From contig JALRFZ010000085.1 of the NCBI GenBank assembly GCA_023253615.1, positions 1-5,625 on the forward strand: a stretch of DNA of 5,625 nt. The letters are read 5' to 3'. Origin of the DNA: Verrucomicrobiales bacterium. GTDB taxonomy: Bacteria > Verrucomicrobiota > Verrucomicrobiia > Verrucomicrobiales > DEV007. The position numbers and the translations under genes are program-made. A model generated the notes under the pieces. The model was given only the letters and a program-made list of their open reading frames with translations. It was not told where the DNA came from and did not search any database. Below, piece by piece: positions 1-5,625 of this stretch. Positions within the stretch are counted from its first letter, which is position 1. Each line of letters opens with the position of its first letter.

Positions 1-300
1 ACTTGGATGCGCGGGATCGATGTCGCCTTGATCCCCTACGCGGATACCAAGCTGAACCGCGCCTGTTCACCGATGCGATTGTTCGACCACCTCGCGTCGG
101 GGAAGCCCATAGTTTCCACTTCTGCGTGCGACCAGGTTTCCGAATATGATGCATTTCTCGACCGGGCATCGGATCAGCAGGAATTTGTCGATCGCGTCCG
201 GGATCGATGTGTTGATCCGGGCAAGTGGGCCCGTACGGCGGGCTTTCTTGAAGGGTTGACCTGGGAAAATCGCGCGAGATTCATCGCCAGCCAGTTGTGA
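1..300 (+). CDS. Glycosyltransferase, C-terminal fragment (5' end outside window)
   Basis: The frame is open from base 1 and ends at TGA 298-300, so only the last 99 residues are present. The fragment begins within the C-terminal half of a GT-B fold glycosyltransferase. A strand (GIDVALIPY, fragment residues 5-13) leads into SPMRLFDHLASGKPIVST (23-40), which matches the family pattern in which a Pro and a basic residue precede a helix and the 'ASGKP-hydrophobic-V' turn next to the nucleotide-sugar site. The tail (about 70-97) is helical and carries WENRARF, typical of the closing helix that crosses back to the N-terminal domain. It probably transfers a sugar from an activated donor to a growing glycan in the cytoplasm, but donor and acceptor cannot be told. 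The ATG at 7-9 is internal and not the start. Its stop overlaps the next gene's GTG start by 4 bases, so translational coupling is likely. Confidence 0.8.
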   Translation, partial: TWMRGIDVALIPYADTKLNRACSPMRLFDHLASGKPIVSTSACDQVSEYDAFLDRASDQQEFVDRVRDRCVDPGKWARTAGFLEGLTWENRARFIASQL

Positions 301-1388
301 AAGTTCTCCACATTTGCCAACGCGACGATCCCGCCACGGGAGGTGCCGCCCGGGTTGCGGTCGAACTTGCAAAATCGCTCCCGCGGCACGGGGTGGGCGC
401 GGATTGCGTCTTCGTTTACGGGAAACCGGGCCCCTTCTCGGAGGAGCTTGCCGGGCACGCCCTTCATCTTCGATTGAACTCTTCACGCGACGCGTGGCAC
501 GGCGTTCACCGTCTGCGTCAGCTCATCATTCGCGGAGGATGGGAGATCGTCCACCATCACGACGGATTGATCTGGACCCATGGGGTGTCGGGAAGGTGTC
601 GGGACGTCACCGTCGTGGGGCATGGACATCTTTCGCCGCCGCCCCCCTCGGGTCGTTGGCGCATTCGGCTCGCCCACCGGATCCAGGCCGCCCGGTATGA
701 CCATCTTTTCGCGGTTTCCGAAGAGACCCGCGCCGATTGGATCGCGCAGGGTTTTCCCGCGGAGAAGGCTTCCGTCCTTGCCAACGGCGTCGACCTCAGC
801 CGATTCGCTCCGTCATCGGCGGGCGCGAGGGAAAATCTTCGGAAGCAATGGAACGTGCCTGTGGACAGCAAGGTGCTCGGGTTTGTGGGTCGCCTCGATT
901 CCGGGATGAAGGGCTGCCCGGAATTCGTTGAATTGATCGCGCGTCTGCCTGAGCGGTTTTTCGGGATCATGGCCGGAGAGGGACCCGACCGGACTTCTCT
1001 GGAATACCAGGCTCGTTCCCTGGGAATCGGTCACCGGATCCATTTCACCGGGTTGGTCGATCCTGCCCAAGAGGTGTATCCGGGCCTCGATGTTTTTGTG
1101 ATGACTTCGCGATACGAGCCGTTCGGCCTCGTCCTCCTCGAAGCCGCGGCGTCCGGGATTCCCATCGCGATCCTTCCCGGTTCCGGGGGGGCGGTTTCGT
1201 TGGGGCGGAAATTGGGGGCGATTATCCTCTCTGACCGATCGATTGATTCGCTCGCCGGAGTGGTCGGCCGCATTGCCTGCGGGGATGAGGGGCAGCGGCG
1301 CGTTTGCGAAGAGGCGCTTCGACCCTTTTCATGGGATCGTGTTGCCGCGACACTAGCGTCCCGATACGAGATGATTTTCCGCCGTTGA
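297..1388 (+). CDS. GT4-type glycosyltransferase (complete, 363 aa)
   Basis: A complete two-domain (GT-B) retaining glycosyltransferase of the GT4 type, expected to move a sugar from a nucleotide-sugar to a lipid-linked glycan at the inner face of the membrane. The N-terminal domain opens with strand MKVLHIC and the Gly-rich acceptor loop ATGGAARVA (13-21). HHHDG (86-90) and GHGHL (108-112) lie in the inter-domain region. FAVSEETRADW (138-148) and LANGVDLSRFAP (161-172) form the usual end of the domain. The C-terminal donor domain has FVGRLDSGMKG (196-206), MAGEGP (225-230), IHFTG (248-252) and the EX7E motif EPFGLVLLE (E274 and E282), which normally contacts the donor. The length is typical. 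The start is a GTG inside the previous gene's stop (GTGA). It is chosen because MKVLHIC is the canonical first strand; no clear Shine-Dalgarno is seen, so coupling to upstream translation is likely. The domain loops are compact, unlike those in the two downstream transferases. Sugar specificity is unknown. Confidence 0.92.
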   Translation: MKVLHICQRDDPATGGAARVAVELAKSLPRHGVGADCVFVYGKPGPFSEELAGHALHLRLNSSRDAWHGVHRLRQLIIRGGWEIVHHHDGLIWTHGVSGRCRDVTVVGHGHLSPPPPSGRWRIRLAHRIQAARYDHLFAVSEETRADWIAQGFPAEKASVLANGVDLSRFAPSSAGARENLRKQWNVPVDSKVLGFVGRLDSGMKGCPEFVELIARLPERFFGIMAGEGPDRTSLEYQARSLGIGHRIHFTGLVDPAQEVYPGLDVFVMTSRYEPFGLVLLEAAASGIPIAILPGSGGAVSLGRKLGAIILSDRSIDSLAGVVGRIACGDEGQRRVCEEALRPFSWDRVAATLASRYEMIFRR

Positions 1389-1407
1389 CCGATTCTTCTT
1401 CTCTCGA

Positions 1408-2805
1408 ATGAGTCTCCTCCAAATCTGGATCTTCGTCTTTCTCACCGGGTTTCTCCTCGCGCGGGGGTTCGCGGTGCCGCGCCGTTTCTTCGAGTTCCCG
1501 TATTTCATGGCGGCCACCTTCGTCGTCTTCATTTTCCCGCAGGTCATCTCCCTGAGCCGTTTCCCCGGCGCCACGCCGCTCGAATCGCTGACTCCGGTGA
1601 TGATCATGACGAACCTTTGCCTCGCCAGTTGTTACCTCGGGTATCAGCTGCGGCCGAGCCGGTGGATCGTCCGGCACGGAAGCACCCCGGTGAAGCTCGA
1701 GCGGCTCTTCCACGTCGGCGTGGTGTTTGTGTTCGTGAGTCTGTTCTTCAGCTATCTGATCAGCCGGATGACCGCTGAGGAGACCGGGGGCACGATGTGG
1801 ACGGGGCGCGTCACGATCTACCATTTCTTCTCGCAGTTGGCTTTTCCCGCGTTCGCGATCTGCCTTTACACGGCGTTGACGAAGCGGAATTTCCTCGCGT
1901 GGATGTTCACCTTTCTCGCGGCGCTCGGCCCGGTCATCGCGATCGTGTTATCGGGCCGCCGCGAAAGTGCCGCGCTCTTTGTGCTGACGATCGGGTTGAC
2001 CCTGTTTTTCCAACGGCGTTTCGTGCCGCCCCGCGCCCTCATCGCCATCGGGATCGTCTTTGCCATGCTCGCGATTCCCGCGACCGCGAAATATCGATCG
2101 ACGGTCTCCCAGGAAGGGGTCGGGGGCGTGCGACAGATCGATCTGGTGGGCAACTTTCAACGTTTCCTCAACGAGGAGTCCATTCTCGAGCTGCGCAACG
2201 CGGCCGTCCTCATCTATGCCACACGGATGCGGGGCAACTACGACTACGGCACGGGCTACTGGGATCAGCTCGTCTTCCGATTCGTCCCCGCCCAGCTTTT
2301 CGGGAAGGAGTTCAAGGACAAGCTCATGTTTAATAACACGACTGGCGATGCCGGCGGAGAAGAAGACGAAACGGAAATTGGGATTCGCTCGTTCAGAAGA
2401 AACATCGGCAGCACGGTGACTGGTATGGGAGATTCCTTCAAGCAGTTCGGCTATTTCGGCTGTCTCTTCTTCGTGTTGCTTGCGGTGATCTTCCGCAGTC
2501 TTTGGGAAACGGCGATGCAGCCAAACACCTTTTTCGCGAAGCTGCTCTACATTCAGACCTCGACGTCGGCGATGCGGGCGGTGACGCACCAGACCGTCGA
2601 TTTCTTTCCGGGTCTGTTCTACAATCTGATTTTCTTGGGAATGGCGGTGATCTATGCGTATGGATCACCGACGCGAAAAGCGAATTTTAAAGCACCAATT
2701 GTGCTGCCAATAGGATCTGGTGTCCGTGGGACAAGGAATGCAGCAAGCTCCCCTTCGCCGAAAGGCGATCAGAAAAAGCCCCTCGAGAACCTTTTTGAAG
2801 AATGA
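1408..2805 (+). CDS. Multi-pass membrane protein, probable oligosaccharide repeat-unit (O-antigen/EPS) polymerase, Wzy-like
   Basis: A 465-residue integral membrane protein. Hydrophobic spans appear around residues 4-20, 31-48, 63-80, 100-118, 136-157, 162-182, 187-201, 208-226, 347-363, 376-390 and 397-418, which suggests 10-11 crossings. A long polar loop (about 227-345) separates the N- and C-terminal bundles. Such a loop, plus an SGRRES turn (182-187) after a span and a GSTVTGMGDSFKQFGYFG stretch (334-351) just before the next span, is what polymerases of the Wzy/oligosaccharide-repeat-unit type show. These join lipid-linked repeat units on the outer side of the inner membrane. Sequence in this family is poorly conserved, so an O-antigen ligase or another glycan membrane enzyme remains possible. 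The loop contains an acidic patch (GGEEDETE, 316-323). The last 45 residues (421-465) are polar, lie outside the membrane and are encoded by DNA with an AT-rich bias. ATG 1408 is the only good start after the in-frame TGA at 1372; no Shine-Dalgarno is apparent. It follows the upstream transferase by 19 bases. Confidence 0.75.
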   Translation: MSLLQIWIFVFLTGFLLARGFAVPRRFFEFPYFMAATFVVFIFPQVISLSRFPGATPLESLTPVMIMTNLCLASCYLGYQLRPSRWIVRHGSTPVKLERLFHVGVVFVFVSLFFSYLISRMTAEETGGTMWTGRVTIYHFFSQLAFPAFAICLYTALTKRNFLAWMFTFLAALGPVIAIVLSGRRESAALFVLTIGLTLFFQRRFVPPRALIAIGIVFAMLAIPATAKYRSTVSQEGVGGVRQIDLVGNFQRFLNEESILELRNAAVLIYATRMRGNYDYGTGYWDQLVFRFVPAQLFGKEFKDKLMFNNTTGDAGGEEDETEIGIRSFRRNIGSTVTGMGDSFKQFGYFGCLFFVLLAVIFRSLWETAMQPNTFFAKLLYIQTSTSAMRAVTHQTVDFFPGLFYNLIFLGMAVIYAYGSPTRKANFKAPIVLPIGSGVRGTRNAASSPSPKGDQKKPLENLFEE

Positions 2806-2820
2806 CGAATATCATATCCA

Positions 2821-3468
2821 ATGCATCGATACTCTCTTAAATTCATTCCATTTGTTGACCGCCCCCGCTATCTCCAGGATCTCTGTGCCGGCAAGCGTGT
2901 CCTTCACCTCGGCGCGACTGATTCTCCGGTGACAAAATCCGCGATCGAGAACGGACGGTTTCTCCACACGCGGCTGATGGAGTCTGCAAGCGAAGTCGTC
3001 GGGATTGACCTCGACGTGGAGATGATCGAGTGGCTGATGGAGGAGCATGGAATTTCCAACATCGCGGCAGGCAACATCGAGAACCCCGCCGAATATCCGC
3101 CGGGTTCTTTTGATCTCGTCGTGGCGGGGGAGATTTTCGAACACCTGAACAATCCGGGGGCGGCGCTCACAGCGCTGCGTTCGGTACTTAAAGGCGGGGA
3201 GCGTCTCATTATATCTGTTCCGAATGCTTATTCGATAAAGGGGGTTCTGCGCGCCCTCAGTGGGCACGAGTGGATCCATCCCGATCACGTTCTCCACCAT
3301 TCCGCAAGCACGTTGAACACACTTCTACGGCGCCACGATTTCGAACCCATTGAATGGTTTGCGTACGTCAACGGCGGCCAGGGGGCGTCTGCGACCGTGA
3401 TCAACAGCCTGATCCGTCTCTTTCCGCAAGTCGCGGAAGGAATTGGTGTGATTGCGCGCCCAGTTTAG
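2821..3468 (+). CDS. Class I SAM-dependent methyltransferase
   Basis: A 215-residue single-domain Rossmann methyltransferase. Motif I is RVLHLGATDSP (26-36), motif II is VVGIDLD (59-65) with D63 positioned to hold the ribose of S-adenosylmethionine, and FDLVVAGEIFEHLNNPGAAL (97-116) covers motif IV with the EHL common in Methyltransf_11/23 proteins. GGERLIISVPN (125-135) is motif VI, and a C-terminal segment with HPDHVLHHSASTL (153-165) follows. Motif I has His where many families have Asp or Glu and lacks the second Gly; similar 'VLH-hydrophobic-G' versions occur, from memory, in methyltransferases of polysaccharide clusters, so activity is not in doubt on that ground. Its position between a polymerase-like gene and glycosyltransferases suggests it methylates a sugar, perhaps as modification or chain cap, but the substrate is inferred from context only. 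ATG 2821 follows the previous stop by 15 bases; the frame is closed upstream by that same TGA (2803-2805), so it is the first possible start. No good Shine-Dalgarno is visible. Confidence 0.88.
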   Translation: MHRYSLKFIPFVDRPRYLQDLCAGKRVLHLGATDSPVTKSAIENGRFLHTRLMESASEVVGIDLDVEMIEWLMEEHGISNIAAGNIENPAEYPPGSFDLVVAGEIFEHLNNPGAALTALRSVLKGGERLIISVPNAYSIKGVLRALSGHEWIHPDHVLHHSASTLNTLLRRHDFEPIEWFAYVNGGQGASATVINSLIRLFPQVAEGIGVIARPV

Positions 3469-3482
3469 TGCTCTTCAGCGGC

Positions 3483-3486
3483 GAGG
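3483..3486 (+). promoter_or_regulatory. Probable ribosome-binding site for the glycosyltransferase at 3498
   Basis: GAGG followed by an A-rich stretch lies 11 bases before ATG 3498, in the 29-base gap after the methyltransferase stop. It supports this ATG over the much earlier in-frame ATG at 3354. Confidence 0.5.
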
Positions 3487-3497
3487 AAAAAAGTGGC

Positions 3498-4769
3498 ATG
3501 CGCATCGCGATTCTCACATTGGTCTCCACACCCTATTTTAGGGCAAGGTTTCGCGCCGCGGCTGAGGTGCCGGGCGCGTCGATCGACTCTGTGGAACTCT
3601 CGCGACTCTCGAGCGATTACGCATTCGATCCGGTGGAGGTGGCGGAACCGTTCGAGCGGCACATTCTCTCCAGCGATCCCGGCGAAGTGGTCTCGGGTGA
3701 TGCGATTGGACATCTCCTCCACACTCATTTTCTGGCGCACCGCCCCGATCTGCTCGCGGTCCCCGGATGGATCATTCCCCATGCCTTTGCTGCGATTCGC
3801 TGGGCCCACCAGGAAGGTGTCCCCGTTATCCTAATGAGCGAAAGTACGCGCGATGACTTCACGCGACATCCACTTAAGGAGTGGGTGAAACTTAGGGCAG
3901 TCTCCCTCGCCTCCTCCGCCCTCGTCGGAGGTTCTTCCCACCGCGCCTATCTCCGCCAGCTCGGGATGCCCGACGACCGGATCTTCGAGGGCTACGATGC
4001 GGTGGGCAACGACACCTTCGCCCGCGGGGCGGCGCGTTGGCGCGAAGCGGACGGACCGCAGCCGCCCTATTTCCTCGCGTCGAACCGCTTCATCGAAAAG
4101 AAGAATCTCTTCCGTCTCCTCTCGGCCTACGCGATTTACCTGATCAAGGACCAAGGACCAGGGACCAAGGACCGCCACCCGTGGCCTCTCGTCCTGCTCG
4201 GAGACGGGGAACTGAGAACGGCCCTCCTCGGTCACGCACAGTCGCTCGGTCTCACCGTCCTCGAACGTGCTCCTTGGGAATCTCCGACGGGGAACGAGGA
4301 ACCAGGAACGAAGAACCGCCCGGCAGTCTACCTTCCGGGCTTCCGCCAGATCGACGAACTGCCCCGTTTTTACGCCCACGCCGGGGCCTTCGTCCATGCC
4401 AGCACCACCGAGCAGTGGGGGCTCGTCGTCAACGAGGCCATGGCGGGCGGTCTGCCCGTGATCGTCTCGAACCGCTGCGGCTGCGCGCCGGATCTCGTCC
4501 ACGAGGGGGAGAACGGCTGGACCTTCGACCCGCTCGATGAAACCGCGCTGGCAGGTCTGCTGGGGCGCGTCGCCGCGCTCGATGACGCGGAGCGGACGCG
4601 CCTCGGAGAAGCGGGCCGGGAGATCATCGCCGGTTGGGGGCCGGAGCGTTTTGCGGTCGGGCTCCTCGCCGCGGCGAACAAGGCCGTCGAAGTCGGGCCG
4701 AAGCGGGCGGGATGGTTCGATCGGCTGCTTCTTTCTCTTTTGGTCCGGAGGCCGGGCGGTACGGAATGA
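3498..4769 (+). CDS. GT4-type glycosyltransferase with two in-frame heptanucleotide-repeat insertions
   Basis: A 423-residue GT-B glycosyltransferase, probably a cytoplasmic enzyme adding one sugar of the repeat unit. The N-terminal domain starts MRIAILTLVSTPYFRARF. PDLLAVPGW (73-81), GVPVILMSESTRDDF (107-111 around ESTRDD) and ALVGGSSHRAYLRQLGMP (131-148) match a GT4 subgroup with a 'MS(E/D)STRxD' segment. The donor domain has FLASNRFIEKKNL (182-194), VLLGDGELR (222-230), VYLPGF (267-272), FVHASTTEQWGLVVNEA (288-304) with EX7E residues E295 and E303, and ENGWTFDPLD (328-337). The frame is open back to 3354 inside the methyltransferase, but ATG 3498 is chosen because it gives the canonical first strand, has GAGG at 3483-3486, and starts just after the upstream gene ends. 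Residues 207-216 and 256-265 are encoded by 7-base tandem repeats and look like loop insertions; from the Lys of KKNL to VLLGDG is about 11 residues longer, and from GDG to LPGF about 21 longer, than the matching spans in the transferase at 297-1388. The C-terminus ends in a hydrophobic/basic helix (WFDRLLLSLLVRR). Confidence 0.92.
   Translation: MRIAILTLVSTPYFRARFRAAAEVPGASIDSVELSRLSSDYAFDPVEVAEPFERHILSSDPGEVVSGDAIGHLLHTHFLAHRPDLLAVPGWIIPHAFAAIRWAHQEGVPVILMSESTRDDFTRHPLKEWVKLRAVSLASSALVGGSSHRAYLRQLGMPDDRIFEGYDAVGNDTFARGAARWREADGPQPPYFLASNRFIEKKNLFRLLSAYAIYLIKDQGPGTKDRHPWPLVLLGDGELRTALLGHAQSLGLTVLERAPWESPTGNEEPGTKNRPAVYLPGFRQIDELPRFYAHAGAFVHASTTEQWGLVVNEAMAGGLPVIVSNRCGCAPDLVHEGENGWTFDPLDETALAGLLGRVAALDDAERTRLGEAGREIIAGWGPERFAVGLLAAANKAVEVGPKRAGWFDRLLLSLLVRRPGGTE
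4148..4173 (+). repeat. Heptanucleotide tandem array 1 (GGACCAR), inside a glycosyltransferase gene
   Basis: Units read GGACCAA (4148-4154), GGACCAG (4155-4161), GGACCAA (4162-4168) and GGACC (4169-4173), so about 3.7 near-perfect copies of a 7-base unit. A degenerate copy, TGATCAA (4141-4147, 5 of 7 bases), precedes it. In the gene's frame it encodes KDQGPGTKD with a 7-residue period. It sits in a predicted loop between a helix and the strand leading to VLLGDGELR of the donor domain. Confidence 0.9.
4291..4317 (+). repeat. Heptanucleotide tandem array 2 (GGAACSA), inside the same glycosyltransferase gene
   Basis: Units read GGAACGA (4291-4297), GGAACCA (4298-4304), GGAACGA (4305-4311) and a decayed AGAACC (4312-4317). 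It encodes GNEEPGTKNR, in the same peptide register as array 1 (PGTK and the final Arg are identical). Aligned over 30 bases from codon 4290 against codon 4146, the two arrays agree at 21 positions. It lies in a loop before strand VYLPGF. Confidence 0.87.
4747..4751 (+). promoter_or_regulatory. Possible ribosome-binding site for the glycosyltransferase at 4766
   Basis: GGAGG ends 14 bases before ATG 4766, somewhat farther than ideal, and lies within the last codons of the preceding gene. With the ATGA overlap, re-initiation by ribosomes finishing the upstream gene is equally plausible. Confidence 0.35.
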
Positions 4770-5625
4770 AGGTCGGCCTCGTCAGCGACTCGCTCTCCAC
4801 CGCGGCCGGCGGGATCTTCGAGATCGAGCGATCCCTCGCCCGGCACCTCGCCGGGCTCGGCGTGGAAGTCTCGGCCTGGGGCATCCGCGACGAGTCCTGG
4901 GAAAAGGCGATGCCGCAATGGGAGGGCATCGAATGCCATGTCCGGGACCGTCTCGGCCCGCGGATCTTCGGCTACGCGCCCGGTCTGGTGCGCGATCTCG
5001 TCGCCTCGGGATGCGATCTGCTCCATCTCCAGCATCTCTGGATGTATCCATCCCTCGCGGTGCATCAATGGCACCGGCGCACCGGCCGGCCTTTCCTCGT
5101 CACCGCCAACGGGATGCTCGAACCCTGGACTCTGGCGAATTCGCGGCTGAACAAGCGGCTCGCGGCTTGGCTCTATGAGGACCGCATGCTCCGGGCGGCG
5201 GCCTGCCTGCAGGCGAACACGGTGAAGGAAGCCGCCGATTTCCGTGCCCACGGGTTGGGAAATCCGGTCTGCATCATTCCCAACGGTGTCGATTTGCCCG
5301 GTGACGTAGCCAGGCGGGCGGCGGCGGACGAGAGGAAATCCACGCCGCGGATCCTTTTGTTCCTCGGACGCCTGCATCCGAAGAAAGGTCTCGTGAACGC
5401 GATCCGGGCCTGGGCTGCGGCGACCGCGACGGGTGGGGGAGCCCGGGAGATGGGGTGGAGGTTCGTGATCGCGGGGTGGGACCAGGGCGGACACGGGGAA
5501 GAATTGAAAACGCTCTGCCGCGAGCTCGGGATCCCGTTCCGCGTCGGAGCGGACGATACGGAGGGTGGTGCGGGGGAGGTCTCGTTTCCCGGTCCTGTCT
5601 TTGGAGAGGCCAAGGAAGCGCTGCT
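4766..5625 (+). CDS. GT4-type glycosyltransferase, N-terminal 286 residues (3' end outside window)
   Basis: The frame runs without a stop from ATG 4766 through the right edge. It starts with MKVGLVSDSLSTAAGGIFEIERSLARHL, a first strand plus the Gly-Gly acceptor loop (15-16) of GT-B transferases. DLLHLQHLWMYPSLA (84-98), FLVTANGMLEPW (110-121), LYEDRMLRAAACLQANTVKEA (136-156) and CIIPNGVDLP (169-178) mark a well-populated GT4 subgroup in polysaccharide clusters. The donor domain shows ILLFLGRLHPKKG (196-208), FVIAGWDQGGHGEEL (233-247) and VSFPGPVFGEAKEAL (272-286). The EX7E motif would lie just beyond the window. The position usually His or Arg before GML in this subgroup (from memory) is Asn115 here. 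Two loops, ATATGGGAREMG (219-230) and GADDTEGGAGE (261-271), are enlarged and Gly-rich. The start overlaps the previous stop as ATGA, with GGAGG at 4747-4751, so coupled translation is likely. Sugar and acceptor are unknown. Confidence 0.9.
   Translation, partial: MKVGLVSDSLSTAAGGIFEIERSLARHLAGLGVEVSAWGIRDESWEKAMPQWEGIECHVRDRLGPRIFGYAPGLVRDLVASGCDLLHLQHLWMYPSLAVHQWHRRTGRPFLVTANGMLEPWTLANSRLNKRLAAWLYEDRMLRAAACLQANTVKEAADFRAHGLGNPVCIIPNGVDLPGDVARRAAADERKSTPRILLFLGRLHPKKGLVNAIRAWAAATATGGGAREMGWRFVIAGWDQGGHGEELKTLCRELGIPFRVGADDTEGGAGEVSFPGPVFGEAKEAL

Noticed and set aside
26..36. Possible true start of the first gene at ATG 7 or a separate small gene
   Set aside because: The frame is open to base 1 and the protein begins in the middle of a C-terminal glycosyltransferase domain, so it is a truncated larger gene cut by the window edge.
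1222..2589. Two - strand reading frames of 200 and 213 codons opposite the polymerase-like gene
   Set aside because: They are charged and His/Arg/Glu-rich with no motifs, antisense to a well-supported membrane protein.
2755..2768. Hairpin TCGCC-GAAA-GGCGA near the end of the polymerase-like gene
   Set aside because: The stem is only 5 base pairs, it lies inside the coding region and no T-run follows directly, so it is not a credible terminator. A stem of five pairs is expected by chance at this length.
2773..2796. Inverted repeat AAAAAG / CTTTTT
   Set aside because: A 6-base arm of A/T runs with a 12-base loop, inside coding sequence. Too weak for a terminator, and the next gene starts 25 bases later.
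2821..3468. Methyltransferase thought inactive because motif I lacks the acidic residue and second Gly
   Set aside because: The remaining SAM-binding motifs are intact, and a His-containing motif I appears in related methyltransferases as far as I recall, so there is no ground to call it degenerate.
3354..3497. Upstream extension of the glycosyltransferase at 3498 by 48 residues
   Set aside because: It lies almost wholly inside the methyltransferase gene in another frame, and its residues look like out-of-frame coding. ATG 3498 has a Shine-Dalgarno-like GAGG and gives the canonical first strand.
4370..5494. Long - strand reading frame of 374 codons
   Set aside because: It covers parts of two convincing + strand glycosyltransferases. 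Its protein is rich in Arg, Pro and Gly with no domain pattern, as expected for an antisense shadow in GC-rich DNA.

Overview
The window is a tightly packed run of six genes, all on the + strand, from what looks like a cell-surface polysaccharide locus (exopolysaccharide, capsule or O-antigen) of a GC-rich bacterium (about 60% G+C by eye). In order it holds: the 3' end of a glycosyltransferase (1-300), a complete GT4-type glycosyltransferase (297-1388), a multi-span membrane protein resembling oligosaccharide repeat-unit polymerases of the Wzy type (1408-2805), a small class I SAM-dependent methyltransferase (2821-3468), a second complete GT4-type glycosyltransferase (3498-4769) and the first 286 codons of a third (4766 to the right edge). 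Nothing convincing is encoded on the - strand; the long antisense reading frames are shadows typical of GC-rich coding DNA.

Layout argues for one transcription unit. Two gene pairs overlap by 4 bases (GTGA at 297-300, ATGA at 4766-4769), and the other gaps are only 19, 15 and 29 bases. No promoter, terminator, tRNA, rRNA, CRISPR array or insertion sequence was found. Ribosome-binding sites are weak or absent except before 3498 and possibly 4766.

Functionally, the glycosyltransferases would add sugars one by one to a lipid-linked repeat unit on the cytoplasmic face of the inner membrane. The methyltransferase could modify or cap the glycan, and the polymerase-like protein would join repeat units on the far side. 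The priming transferase, flippase and export/chain-length genes expected of such a pathway are not in the window, and the sugars cannot be read from sequence.

The most unusual content is inside the glycosyltransferase at 3498-4769. Two short tandem arrays of 7-base units (4148-4173, units GGACCAR; 4291-4317, units GGAACSA) are embedded in frame in two predicted surface loops. They encode closely related peptides (KDQGPGTKDR and GNEEPGTKNR). The corresponding loops are compact in the glycosyltransferase at 297-1388 but are also enlarged, with unrelated Gly-rich sequence, in the next gene. This looks like invasion of protein-coding loops by a heptanucleotide repeat family. The taxon is uncertain: the repeat style and GT4 subfamilies recall Verrucomicrobiota/Planctomycetota from general memory, which is only a weak inference.
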